DNA of 21,493 bases. Source: an uncultured Collinsella sp. (GTDB lineage Bacteria > Actinomycetota > Coriobacteriia > Coriobacteriales > Coriobacteriaceae). Positions 14,075 to 21,493 of the stretch are shown here, in pieces. The stretch is taken from the NCBI GenBank assembly GCA_902496005.1, contig CABUZI010000017.1:1-21493 (forward strand), read 5' to 3'. Numbering within the stretch: the first letter of the stretch is position 1; every line of letters begins with the position of its first letter. The translations under genes and the position numbers were made by a program. The notes below the pieces were generated by a model. The model saw only the letters and a list, made by a program, of their open reading frames with translations. It was not told the DNA's origin and did not search any database.

Positions 14075-14107
14075 AAAAAGGAGCCGTCCCCATGGAAACA
14101 GCTCCTT
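14075..14107 (-). terminator. Rho-independent terminator of glmU
   Basis: AAGGAGC (14078-14084) pairs with GCTCCTT (14101-14107); the stem extends inward with G-T pairs (GTTTCC with GGGGAC on the minus strand). The minus-strand tail is a T-run followed by CTATGC. Confidence 0.8.
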
Positions 14108-14124
14108 AGATGCTTGGTAAAACG

Positions 14125-15537
14125 TTATGCCTCGTCGTCCTCGTGCAGGCGGCGGCGATAATCGGCGGCCCAGCCCTCAATGTTTACCTGACGGGCACGA
14201 CCCAGGCCAAGTGCGTCGGCCGGGACCGGCTCGGTGATGACGGAGCCGGCGGCCACGAGCGCGCCGTCGCCGATCTGGGCGGGCGCGACCATCATGGTGT
14301 CGGAACCGATGAAGGCGTCCTTGCCGATGACGGTCTTGTGCTTGTGCACGCCGTCGTAGTTGCAGGTGATGGAGCCTGCGCCCACGTTGACGCCGGAGCC
14401 CATGGTGGTGTCGCCGATGTAGGACAGGTGCGGCACCTTGGAGCCCTCGCCGATCGTGGACTTCTTGATCTCCACGTGCGTGCCGGCCTTGGATCCGTCG
14501 AGCATGTGGGTACCCGGGCGCAGGTAGGCGCGCGGGCCGCAGTCGACGCCGTTCTCGATGACGGCCTCGATGGCGATGGTCTCATCGATGGTGCAGCCGC
14601 TGCCGACGGTGGTGTCGGTGAGGCGGCTGTTGGGGCCGAGCTGGCACTCCTCGCCCACGGTGACGTGGCCGATTAGGTGCGTCTGCGGCCACACGACGGT
14701 GTCGCGGCCGATAACGGCGTCGGGGCCGATCCAGGCCTGCGTGGGATCGATGAGCGTGACGCCCTCGGCCATCCAGTGCTCGTTGATGCGGTCGCGCGCA
14801 ATGGCGGTGAGCTGCGCGAGCTGGATGCGGCTGTTGACGCCCAAGCCGTCGCGGTAGTCGTCGCAGTGGAAGATGGAGACTGCCTGGCCGTGGCCTTTGA
14901 GGATCTCGAGCATGTCGGGCAGATAGTACTCGGACTGCGCGTTGTCGTTGCCGATCTCATCAATGTGGGCGGCGAGCTGCGCGCCGTCAAAGGCGTAGCA
15001 GCCGGCGTTGCACTCCAGCAGCGTGGCGGCCTGCTCGGGCGTGCAGTCCTTCTGCTCGATGATGCGCTCGATCTGACCGTCGGCACCCAGCTTGATACGT
15101 CCGTAGCCGAAGGGGTCGGGCGGGGTCATGGTCATGACGGTGCAGGCGAGCTCGCCGGTGGCGACGGTTTGCGCGAACTTGGCGACGGTGTCGGCGGTGA
15201 TGAGCGGCAGGTCGCCGTTGAGCACCACGACGGGGCCCTCGGTGATGCCGCAGGCCTCGAGCGCGACCTTCACGGCGTGGCCGGTGCCCAGGCGCTCGGT
15301 CTGCTCGACGCACTCGACCTTGGTAGCGCTGTTGGCATAGGCACCGTCGATGAGGGCGCGCATCTCGTCGGCGTGGCTGCCGATGACGACCACGACGCGG
15401 CTGCAGCCGGCCTTGATGGTGGCGTCGACGATCCACTGGACCATGGGCTTGCCCAGGATCTTGTGCGAAACCTTGCAGTGGTTCGACTTCATGCGGGTGC
15501 CCTCGCCGGCAGCGAGGATAATTGCGGTTGCGTCCAT
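14125..15537 (-). CDS. glmU: Bifunctional UDP-N-acetylglucosamine pyrophosphorylase / glucosamine-1-phosphate N-acetyltransferase
   Basis: The 470-residue enzyme makes UDP-GlcNAc, the precursor of peptidoglycan. The N-terminal uridylyltransferase half starts ATAIILAAGEGTRMKS (about 3-18) and has VVVLNGDLPLIT near 103-114 and GYGRI near 144-148. The C-terminal half is a left-handed beta helix of hexapeptide repeats from about 265, with YLRPGTH near 338, KVPHLSYIGD with the likely catalytic His370, and NYDGVHKHKTVIG near 393-405. ATG 15537 is chosen because AGGAG stands eight bases upstream and the fold begins at once; the frame stays open 70 codons further but that part reads as non-coding. 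It diverges from the ECF operon. Confidence 0.95.
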   Translation of the reverse strand: MDATAIILAAGEGTRMKSNHCKVSHKILGKPMVQWIVDATIKAGCSRVVVVIGSHADEMRALIDGAYANSATKVECVEQTERLGTGHAVKVALEACGITEGPVVVLNGDLPLITADTVAKFAQTVATGELACTVMTMTPPDPFGYGRIKLGADGQIERIIEQKDCTPEQAATLLECNAGCYAFDGAQLAAHIDEIGNDNAQSEYYLPDMLEILKGHGQAVSIFHCDDYRDGLGVNSRIQLAQLTAIARDRINEHWMAEGVTLIDPTQAWIGPDAVIGRDTVVWPQTHLIGHVTVGEECQLGPNSRLTDTTVGSGCTIDETIAIEAVIENGVDCGPRAYLRPGTHMLDGSKAGTHVEIKKSTIGEGSKVPHLSYIGDTTMGSGVNVGAGSITCNYDGVHKHKTVIGKDAFIGSDTMMVAPAQIGDGALVAAGSVITEPVPADALGLGRARQVNIEGWAADYRRRLHEDDEA

Positions 15538-15569
15538 GTGATCTCCTGTTACGTTATAGAGACGTGTGT

Positions 15570-15597
15570 TTGGAAACGATACACGGCGCAATATGAT
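15570..15597 (+). promoter_or_regulatory. Possible promoter of the ECF transporter operon
   Basis: TTGGAA and TATGAT are 16 bases apart in the glmU-ecfT divergent gap, about 130 bases before the proposed ecfT start. No known riboswitch fold was recognised in the leader. Confidence 0.35.
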
Positions 15598-15730
15598 ACC
15601 GCAGGCATATGTTGAGCGCGTAGCGATTGGTTTGCGGCGGTTGAGGCTTGCGCCGCCGGCGTGGCGTTTGCGCTGCTTGCGTGCGGCGTTGGCGGTGCTG
15701 CGGAGCTGTCGTTTGAGCGAGGGGACGGGG

Positions 15731-16624
15731 GTGCCCGTGGACAACATACGAGAGGAGTTTGGCGGCGAGCCCGTCGCGGCATTCTCGATGTCGCATCCGG
15801 CTGTGCCGGCGCTCTATATAGTGCTGACGCTGGGGCTCACCATGTTCTCGATGCAGCCGGTACTGATTGCGCTGTCGCTTGCGGGCGGGCTGGCGTATGG
15901 ATTTGCGACGCGTGGGGCTGCCCGCACGTTGGGCGCACTCCGCTGGCAGCTGCCGGTGATTTTGATTATCGCGCTGGTCAATCCGCTGTTTAACGCCTCG
16001 GGCTCGACGGAGCTGTTCCGTATTGGTATGCGCACGGTGTATCTGGAGAGCATGGTATATGGCCTGTGCATGGGCGGACTGTTTGTGGTGAGCGTGCTGT
16101 GGTTTGAGGCCGCGGCGTCGATGCTCGAATACGACAAGGTGCTCGCGCTGCTGGGCAATGCCGCACCGGTGATTGCGCTCATGATCTCGATGTGCATGAG
16201 GCTTATCCCGCAGTTTTTGCGCCGCGGTCGTACGGTGCTGGCGGTGCAGGATGCGATTGATGTGCCGGGCCGCGCGCCCACCGATCCCGTGCGATCGCGC
16301 CTGCGGGCGTCGAGCGTGTTGATGGGCTGGGGCATGGAAGATTCGCTGGAGCGCGCGGACGCGATGCGCTCGCGCGGGTGGGGTGCCGCGACGCGTCGTA
16401 CGACGTATGCGCGGTATCGGCTGGGGCGCGGCGATGTTGCCGCGCTGGTTGGACTTGCGCTGTTTGGCATGGCCACGACGGCAGTGGCGTGGACTGCGAC
16501 GATGCAGTATTCGTTTTACCCGCAACTATCGGTGCCGGCGCCGTGGCTGGGCTATGTCGTGTACGCTGCCTGGATGATGCTGCCTTGCGCGTCGCACGCG
16601 ATTGATGAGAAGAGGTTTGGCTGA
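15731..16624 (+). CDS. ecfT: Energy-coupling factor transporter transmembrane protein (EcfT)
   Basis: The product from GTG 15731 is 297 residues and mostly hydrophobic. EcfT is the membrane scaffold linking the substrate-binding S protein to the ATPases of an ECF vitamin importer. The coupling signature ADAMRSRGWG is at about 209-218, with the conserved Arg-Gly. Hydrophobic spans include LYIVLTLGLTMFSM, LPVILIIALVNPLF and VAALVGLALFGMATTAVAW. GTG 15731 follows GAGGGGAC; GTG 15737 or ATG 15788 are alternatives, and the frame runs open upstream to 15566 without a clear site. The stop overlaps the ATPase start in TGATG, so translation is coupled. Confidence 0.85.
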   Translation: MPVDNIREEFGGEPVAAFSMSHPAVPALYIVLTLGLTMFSMQPVLIALSLAGGLAYGFATRGAARTLGALRWQLPVILIIALVNPLFNASGSTELFRIGMRTVYLESMVYGLCMGGLFVVSVLWFEAAASMLEYDKVLALLGNAAPVIALMISMCMRLIPQFLRRGRTVLAVQDAIDVPGRAPTDPVRSRLRASSVLMGWGMEDSLERADAMRSRGWGAATRRTTYARYRLGRGDVAALVGLALFGMATTAVAWTATMQYSFYPQLSVPAPWLGYVVYAAWMMLPCASHAIDEKRFG

Positions 16625-18267
16625 TGGCTCGGTTGGATAGGAGCTCGGCGGCGGGTGTGGCATATGGCTCGGCCGCGCCGGCGATTGAGGTGCGAGGCCT
16701 TAGTTTTGCCTATCCCGGGGCCGAGGCACCGGTGCTCGAGGGGCTTGATTGGCGTGTTTCCCAAGGTGCGTTTGCACTGCTTGTTGGCGGTACCGGTTCG
16801 GGCAAGTCGACGCTGCTGTCGCTGCTCAAGCCCGAGATCGCGCCGGCGGGTACGCGCTCCGGCGAGTTGCGCGTGCTGGGCGAGCCCGTCGCCGACATGG
16901 ATGTGCGGGCATCGGTGGAGCGCGTGGGCTATGTGTTCCAGGATCCCGAGAACCAGATCGTGTGCGAAACCGTGTGGCACGAGATGGCGTTTGGCCTGGA
17001 AAACTTGGGGCTAGCACGTGATGAGATGCGTCGCCGTGTTGCCGAGACCAGCTATTTCTTTGGTCTGGAGGACTGGCTTCATCGCGATGCCGATACGCTT
17101 TCGGGTGGCCGCAAGCAGTTGCTGTCGCTTGCCGCCGTCTTGGCGCTGCGTCCGCGTGTGCTGCTACTCGACGAGCCCACGTCTCAGCTCGATCCCGTTG
17201 CCGAGAAGAATTTTCTGCACGCGCTGTTTCGCGTGAACCGTGAGCTGGGCTGCACGGTTGTTGTGGCTACGCATCAACCGCGGCCGATGCTCGAATATGC
17301 GACGCGTGCGTACCGGATTGAGGGCGGTTGCGTGCGCGAGGTGGCGGATATGGCTTCTTTGGGACGCCGAGAATTGCTGTTTTCCGATGACGTGTTGGGG
17401 TGGGGTGCCATCCGATGTGCAAAAAGCGGAGTATTCAGCAGGCGTGAGGACAATTTGGGCTCTCTGGAGCCGCCCGGGGACGTATCGAGCGCGAAAAAAA
17501 GTTCGGAATTGAACAAATCGTCCGAATTTGTGGCGCAAACGTCGCTCAAGAACGGCTCGGAAGCCTTCCCGCGCACGGATGGAAGCAGAATGCTCCAAAA
17601 AATGCACGGTGGGTCGGCTACCACCCTGTCGGAGGGCTGGTTTCGCTACGATCGAGCGTCCGGCTGGGTGTTGCGTGGGCTCGATGCGTCGTTTTCGGCC
17701 GGTGCGGTGCATGCGGTTGTTGGCGGTAACGGCTGCGGCAAGTCGACGATGCTCTCGGTGCTGGCGAAGACTGCCAAGCTGCAGCGCGGCCGCATGGTGC
17801 GCGGAGCGGCCTCGGCGGCGCTGCTGCCTCAGAATCCCAAAGCATTGCTGGTTGCCGAGACGGTTCGCGATGAGCTGATGGAATGGGCCTCGACCTGCGA
17901 ATATGACGAGAACTTGGCGCGGGAGCGTGCGGCGAGCTTGGGGCTGGACGGCCTGGAGACGCGCCACCCCTACGACCTCTCGGGCGGACAGCGCCAGCTG
18001 CTCGCACTGGCAAAGCTGCTGCTGATCGGCCCCGAGCTGCTGCTGCTTGACGAGCCCACGAAGGGCTTGGACCTGGAGAGTCGCCGCACCATCGCCCGCG
18101 CCCTGCGTGACCATGCGAAGGCTGGCGGCACCGTCATCATGGCTACGCACGATTTGGACTTTGCCGAGCAGGTAGCCGACGACGTCGCCATGATGTTTGA
18201 CGGCGAGATTGCCTGCATGGAGTCCCCGGCCGACTTCTTTGCCGACAACGTGTTCTATAGGGCGTGA
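16624..18267 (+). CDS. Fused double ATPase of an ECF transporter (EcfA-EcfA')
   Basis: The 547-residue protein joins two ABC ATPase domains that are separate EcfA1 and EcfA2 chains in many bacteria. Domain 1: Walker A GGTGSGKST 55-63, Q-loop in VFQDPENQIV, signature LSGGRKQ 159-165, Walker B VLLLDEPTSQLD about 179-190, switch His in VATHQP. Domain 2: Walker A GGNGCGKST 367-375, Q-loop in LLPQNPKALL, signature LSGGQRQ 452-458, Walker B LLLLDEPTKGLD near 472, switch His in MATHDLD. Both sites look active. The linker, about residues 263-335, is low-complexity and Ser/Lys-rich (DVSSAKKSSELNKSSEF) and its DNA is less GC-rich than the rest. It overlaps ecfT by one base and is followed at once by the S component gene. 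Confidence 0.92.
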   Translation: MARLDRSSAAGVAYGSAAPAIEVRGLSFAYPGAEAPVLEGLDWRVSQGAFALLVGGTGSGKSTLLSLLKPEIAPAGTRSGELRVLGEPVADMDVRASVERVGYVFQDPENQIVCETVWHEMAFGLENLGLARDEMRRRVAETSYFFGLEDWLHRDADTLSGGRKQLLSLAAVLALRPRVLLLDEPTSQLDPVAEKNFLHALFRVNRELGCTVVVATHQPRPMLEYATRAYRIEGGCVREVADMASLGRRELLFSDDVLGWGAIRCAKSGVFSRREDNLGSLEPPGDVSSAKKSSELNKSSEFVAQTSLKNGSEAFPRTDGSRMLQKMHGGSATTLSEGWFRYDRASGWVLRGLDASFSAGAVHAVVGGNGCGKSTMLSVLAKTAKLQRGRMVRGAASAALLPQNPKALLVAETVRDELMEWASTCEYDENLARERAASLGLDGLETRHPYDLSGGQRQLLALAKLLLIGPELLLLDEPTKGLDLESRRTIARALRDHAKAGGTVIMATHDLDFAEQVADDVAMMFDGEIACMESPADFFADNVFYRA

Positions 18268-18271
18268 TGGG

Positions 18272-18985
18272 ATGACGGACTGTCGTTTCTCGCGTTTGCT
18301 TGCAAAACTGGAGATCCCGCTGTTGTTGGCGGTGCCGGCGGTGATGGCTGCCGCGTTGCTGGCGGGTGTTGAGCAGGCAGCGTTGGCCATGCTGGTTGTG
18401 GTGGCGTTGGTGCTTGCGCTGTTCTTTGCGGGCTATGAGGCATCGCGTCCAGGCCTGCGTCAGATTATGCCCACGCTGGTGCTGGCGGCGCTGGCGGCGG
18501 CGGGGCGCATCCTGTTTGGACCCATTCCCGACTTTAAACCCGTGAGTGCCATCGCCATTATCGCCGGGGCGACACTCGGTCGTCGTAACGGCTTTATGGT
18601 CGGTGCGTTGGCGGCGCTGACCAGCAATTTCTTTTTTGGGCAGGGCATGTGGACGCCGTGGCAGATGTATGCCTGGGGGCTCGTGGGATACGTTGGCGGT
18701 GCGCTGGCGTATGCGGGTGCGTTCGACCGCGCCGACGGCACCGTGCGCATGCCGGCGCTGCTGGCGTACGGCTTTGCGTCGGGCCTGCTCTATGGCGTCG
18801 TGATCAACGCGTATGACATCATTGGGTTTGTACAGCCGCTTACTTGGGCGGGTGCCGTGGCACGTCTTGCCACGGCAGTGCCGTTCGATATTACGCACGG
18901 ACTCGCGACATGCGTGTTTTTGGCCGCCTTGTACAAGCCCTGGTGCCGTCGCATTAACCGTGTCGTCGTGAAATACGGGCTGTAA
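18272..18985 (+). CDS. ECF transporter S component (substrate-binding membrane protein)
   Basis: The 237-residue protein has about six hydrophobic spans and the S-component pattern GRILFGPIPDFKPVSAIAII, then GATLGRRNGFMVGALAALTS, NFFFGQGMWTPWQMYAWGLVG. This layout resembles the cobalamin-type (CbrT-like) S components as I remember them, but the ligand is not proven; other vitamins or a cobamide precursor are possible. ATG 18272 starts five bases after the ATPase stop; the frame is open 25 codons earlier but that part overlaps the ATPase gene. With EcfT and the double ATPase it forms a dedicated (group I-like) ECF importer encoded in one operon. Confidence 0.82.
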   Translation: MTDCRFSRLLAKLEIPLLLAVPAVMAAALLAGVEQAALAMLVVVALVLALFFAGYEASRPGLRQIMPTLVLAALAAAGRILFGPIPDFKPVSAIAIIAGATLGRRNGFMVGALAALTSNFFFGQGMWTPWQMYAWGLVGYVGGALAYAGAFDRADGTVRMPALLAYGFASGLLYGVVINAYDIIGFVQPLTWAGAVARLATAVPFDITHGLATCVFLAALYKPWCRRINRVVVKYGL

Positions 18986-19009
18986 GGCATTTCGCGTTCC
19001 CTCACGAAC

Positions 19010-19072
19010 TTGCGGTGGAATAGTTCTCGTTTTTGGCTATTTGCTGCCCAAACAGGAACTATTCCACCGCAA
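19010..19072. repeat. Perfect 17-bp inverted repeat
   Basis: TTGCGGTGGAATAGTTC (19010-19026) and its exact complement (19056-19072) enclose a 29-base loop that itself has TTTGG/CCAAA. It lies in the convergent gap between the S component and exonuclease III genes. There is no T-run; it may stop transcription from either side as a cruciform or be a dispersed repeat. Confidence 0.7.
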
Positions 19073-19131
19073 CTTATAGGGGGAGAGGGGTCACATGATC
19101 TGTTTTCCTCTGTCCCCCAGGAATTGCCTGG

Positions 19132-19147
19132 CGCTAGAGCTCTAGCG
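19132..19147. repeat. Perfect 16-bp palindrome over the xth stop codon
   Basis: CGCTAGAGCTCTAGCG is fully symmetrical and contains the xth stop codon (19134-19136 on the minus strand). Confidence 0.6.
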
Positions 19148-19952
19148 TGAGGGTGACGGGGCAGTGGTCGCTGCCGAAGATATCGCCGCGGATACCGGTG
19201 TCGCGCACGGTATTGGCGATTGAATCACTTACCAAGAAGTAATCGATGCGCCAGCCGGCGTTGTTCTTGCGGGCATTAAAGCGATAGCTCCACCAGCTGT
19301 AGACGCCCTCAACGTCCGGATTAGCCGTGCGCCAGGTATCGGTAAAGCCGGCGTTGAGCAGCTCGGTAAACTTACCGCGCTCTTCGTCCGAAAAGCCTGC
19401 GTTGCCGCGGTTGGACTTGGGGTTCTTAAGGTCGATCTCTTCGTGCGCCACGTTAAAGTCGCCGCAGGTTACGACGGGCTTGCCGGTTTCGTGCTCAAGC
19501 GCGCTCAAAAAGCCGCGATAGGCATCATCCCAGGCCATGCGCACATCGATGCGCGCGAGCTCATTTTGGGCGTTGGGCGTATAGACGTCGACAAACCAAA
19601 ACTTGTCGAACTCGAGTGCGCAGACGCGGCCCTCGGTTACGGCTTGGGCGACGAGTACGGCCGCCTCGCCCTCGCCGGCGTAGGGTAGCAGCGCGTCGGC
19701 GTGCAGCACGCGCTGCGGTTCCTGGCGGCTAAAGACCGCGGTGCCCGAATAGCCTTTACGCTCGGCGTAGCTCCAGGTTTGGTGATAGCCGGGCAGGTCA
19801 ATATCAACCTGGCCTTCTTGCAACTTGGTTTCTTGCAGCGCCAGCACATCGACATCGAGTTCCTGCGCGATTTGAATAAAGCTCGGGTCCTTTTTGAGCA
19901 CGGCGCGCAGGCCGTTAACGTTCCACGAGGCAAAGGTGTAAGTCTGAGGCAT
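19134..19952 (-). CDS. xth: Exodeoxyribonuclease III (AP endonuclease, ExoA/Xth type)
   Basis: The 272-residue enzyme cleaves DNA at abasic sites and trims 3' ends in base excision repair. All catalytic motifs of the exonuclease III family are visible: SWNVNGLRAVL at the start, LQETKL with the metal-binding Glu41, DVYTPNAQ with Tyr124, GDFNVAHEEIDLKNPK with Asp165 and Asn167, NNAGWRIDYFLVS near 230-242, and GSDHCPV with Asp262 and His263. The length is standard. AAAGGA precedes the ATG. It is a single gene on the minus strand, with the ECF operon converging from one side and the sirtuin gene diverging on the other. The symbol xth is used broadly; exoA is an equivalent name in Gram-positive bacteria. 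Confidence 0.94.
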   Translation of the reverse strand: MPQTYTFASWNVNGLRAVLKKDPSFIQIAQELDVDVLALQETKLQEGQVDIDLPGYHQTWSYAERKGYSGTAVFSRQEPQRVLHADALLPYAGEGEAAVLVAQAVTEGRVCALEFDKFWFVDVYTPNAQNELARIDVRMAWDDAYRGFLSALEHETGKPVVTCGDFNVAHEEIDLKNPKSNRGNAGFSDEERGKFTELLNAGFTDTWRTANPDVEGVYSWWSYRFNARKNNAGWRIDYFLVSDSIANTVRDTGIRGDIFGSDHCPVTLTLEL

Positions 19953-20087
19953 GGTGTCCTTTCGACGGGGTTGGCAGGCTTAAGATTAACGCAACAAGGG
20001 CGGGGTGGGCTCCGTGCATGCTGACTTAAAGGCCGCATGCTGGGACGTCGCCCAACGCTACCCGACCAACAAGGACGGAGAACTCAT

Positions 20088-20840
20088 ATGACGCAGGCAA
20101 TAACGGATCCCAAGCAGGCCTCCGCCGCGCTGGCGGATCTGTTTGATACCCACAAGCGCGTGGTCTTCTTTGGCGGCGCGGGTGTTTCCACGGCAAGTGG
20201 CATCCCCGATTTCCGCAGCGTGGACGGCCTGTATCACCAGCAGTTTGCCTACCCGCCCGAGACCATGCTCTCGCATAGCTTTTACGAGACGCATCCGGCG
20301 GAGTTCTTCGACTTCTACCGCACCAAGATGATCGCGCTTGGCGCCAAGCCCAACCGCTGCCACACCAAGCTGGCCGAGCTGGAGCGCGCCGGCAAGCTAA
20401 ATGCCGCGGTGACGCAAAACATCGACGGCTTGCATCAGATGGCGGGCTCGCAGCGCGTGTTTGAGTTGCACGGATCGGTCCATCGCAACATTTGCCAGTC
20501 GTGCGGTGCGGTCTATAGCGCCGAGTGGATTTGCTCGCGCGAGCACGAGGATGCCGCGGGCGTGCCTGCGTGCCCCGCGTGCGGCGGCCGCATCAAGCCC
20601 GATGTAGTGCTCTACGAAGAGCAGCTCCATGAGCATGTGTTGACCGGTGCCGTTGCCGCCATCGCCGCGGCCGATGCCCTCATTGTGGGCGGGACCTCGC
20701 TCGTGGTGTATCCGGCGGCGGGCCTTACGCGTTACTTTACCGGCGATACGCTGGCCATTTGCAATCTTGCTCCCACCGATCAGGATGCAAATGCCGACCT
20801 GCTGATTTCTTGCGACATCGCGGCCGCGTTTGCGTTCTAG
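20088..20840 (+). CDS. cobB: NAD-dependent protein deacylase, SIR2 family
   Basis: The 250-residue sirtuin removes acyl groups from lysines using NAD+, giving nicotinamide and O-acyl-ADP-ribose. The NAD pocket GAGVSTASGIPDFRS is at 31-45, TQNIDGLH at 109-116, the catalytic His128 in FELHGSVH, and the zinc site at Cys136, 139, 162 and 165 (CQSC and CPAC). GTSLVVYPAAGL lies in the Rossmann part. The length is that of a one-domain bacterial sirtuin. The Tyr/Arg pair typical of desuccinylases was not recognised, so deacetylase activity is more likely. ATG 20088 follows AAGGACGGAG. Known cobB proteins are named for this family; the symbol is by homology only. Confidence 0.9.
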   Translation: MTQAITDPKQASAALADLFDTHKRVVFFGGAGVSTASGIPDFRSVDGLYHQQFAYPPETMLSHSFYETHPAEFFDFYRTKMIALGAKPNRCHTKLAELERAGKLNAAVTQNIDGLHQMAGSQRVFELHGSVHRNICQSCGAVYSAEWICSREHEDAAGVPACPACGGRIKPDVVLYEEQLHEHVLTGAVAAIAAADALIVGGTSLVVYPAAGLTRYFTGDTLAICNLAPTDQDANADLLISCDIAAAFAF

Positions 20841-20854
20841 CCCGCGCGCGCGGA

Positions 20855-20860
20855 TACAAT
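20855..20860 (+). promoter_or_regulatory. Possible -10 box upstream of folP
   Basis: TACAAT lies 76 bases before the folP start, just after the sirtuin stop. No clear -35 is seen. A GC-rich hairpin (CGCCGCC / GGCGGCG, 20886-20913) follows in the leader. Confidence 0.35.
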
Positions 20861-20935
20861 AGAAAGACTGAGTGCAAAGCGACCCCGCCGCCAGCTCCCC
20901 AAGCTCGGCGGCGTGGGCATTTTAGGAGGATGTTC

Positions 20936-21493
20936 ATGGCGAACGACAGCAAGACATGGCGGTGCGGAAAGTACGAGCTCAGCTTTGACCGTCCGCGCAT
21001 CATGGGCGTCCTCAACGTGACGCCCGATTCGTTTAGCGACGGCGGGGAGCACTTCGACCCGGATGCCGCCATCGAGTACGGCCTGGCGATGCTCGATGCC
21101 GGCGCCGACATCATCGACGTGGGCGGTGAGTCCACGCGCCCTGGTTTTACCCCGGTCAACCCCGACGAGGAAGCTCGCCGCGTGCTGCCCGTGGTGCGCG
21201 CGCTGGCCAAAGAGGGCGCCATCGTCTCGATCGACACGCGTCATGTGGCGGTTGCCAAGGCGGCCGTGCGCTGCGGCGCCTCGATCGTCAACGACGTGAC
21301 GGGCTTCACCGATCCCAAGATGGTCGAGTTTGTTAAGACGAGTACCTGCGGCGTCATCGTGATGCATGCCGGCGAGGTCGCCGCGCCCGCCCGCACGCAC
21401 GCAACGGTGCAGCTCGATACCTCGGCAGCGGCGTTTGTTGCCGAGAAGGCGCGCGAGGCGGCCGCCGAGGCCGCGCGTGAGGCCGAGAAGCCG
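20936..21493 (+). CDS. folP: Dihydropteroate synthase, N-terminal part (3' end outside window)
   Basis: The frame is open from ATG 20936 to the right edge, giving 186 codons without a stop. DHPS joins para-aminobenzoate to the pterin pyrophosphate in folate synthesis and is the sulfonamide target. The marks are MGVLNVTPDSFSDGG near 23-37, DVGGESTRPG near 61-70, SIDTRH near 99-103, NDVTGF near 119-124 and VIVMH near 140-144. AGGAGGA stands five bases before the ATG; an in-frame ATG at 20930 overlaps that site and is less likely. After VMH the expected short MQGTP-like loop is replaced by an Ala/Glu-rich stretch (AAFVAEKAREAAAEAA) that continues to the edge, an apparent lineage insertion. Upstream cobB may share the transcript. 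Confidence 0.92.
   Translation, partial: MANDSKTWRCGKYELSFDRPRIMGVLNVTPDSFSDGGEHFDPDAAIEYGLAMLDAGADIIDVGGESTRPGFTPVNPDEEARRVLPVVRALAKEGAIVSIDTRHVAVAKAAVRCGASIVNDVTGFTDPKMVEFVKTSTCGVIVMHAGEVAAPARTHATVQLDTSAAAFVAEKAREAAAEAAREAEKP

Noticed and set aside
15538..15731. Cobalamin riboswitch before the ECF operon
   Set aside because: No B12-box-like or other riboswitch core was recognised; the region is short and partly shared with the glmU promoter.
15538..15747. 70-codon upstream extension of the glmU frame
   Set aside because: The fold starts right at the internal ATG with a good ribosome site, and the extension is Arg-rich and overlaps the divergent ecfT leader.
1..21493. CRISPR array, tRNA or rRNA genes
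   Set aside because: No regularly spaced direct repeats, cloverleaf segments or rRNA-like stretches were seen on either strand; the repeats present are scattered palindromes.

Overview
The window is a high-GC bacterial chromosome segment whose gene content and protein style (a linked NfnA/NfnB pair, an ECF transporter with fused ATPases, a SPE-motif/DUF559-like protein, many intergenic palindromes) suggest a gut Coriobacteriia, most likely a Collinsella-like organism. The taxonomic assignment is inference from reading; no search was run. No rRNA, tRNA, CRISPR array, prophage or intact transposase gene was seen.

Layout. Bases 1-1779 (+): the 3' end of purM overlapping purN, a terminator, a 34-bp palindrome and a lone PTS EIIA gene. 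1950-3668 (+): a membrane-anchored PrsA/SurA-type parvulin and a YqeY/GatB-like protein, then a terminator and a perfect 29-bp inverted repeat. 3944-7645 (+): a polar amino acid ABC importer (ATPase, Tat-type lipoprotein binding protein, two permeases) followed by a cytidylate-kinase-like gene. 7772-10011 (-): nfnA-nfnB, the two subunits of the electron-bifurcating NADH-dependent ferredoxin:NADP+ oxidoreductase. 10384-11013 (-): pth. 11129-12857: a DUF559-like predicted nuclease gene bracketed by two ~201-bp elements with matching terminal inverted repeats. 12945-15537 (-): prs and glmU. 15731-18985 (+): an ECF transporter operon (EcfT, a double-ATPase fusion, an S component). 19134-19952 (-): exodeoxyribonuclease III. 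20088-20840 (+): a sirtuin. 20936-21493 (+): the 5' part of folP, cut by the window end.

The genes are mostly housekeeping: purine synthesis (purM, purN, prs), cell-wall precursor supply (glmU), translation quality control (pth), folate synthesis (folP), redox balance (nfnAB) and nutrient import. The accessory signal is in the gaps. There are several different palindromic repeats, many tipped with GGGGACAG/CTGTCCCC, and a small cassette sits between prs and pth. In Bacillus subtilis glmU (gcaD), prs, ctc and pth (spoVC) are neighbours, so this cassette looks like an insertion into a conserved neighbourhood. It is the best candidate here for something undescribed.
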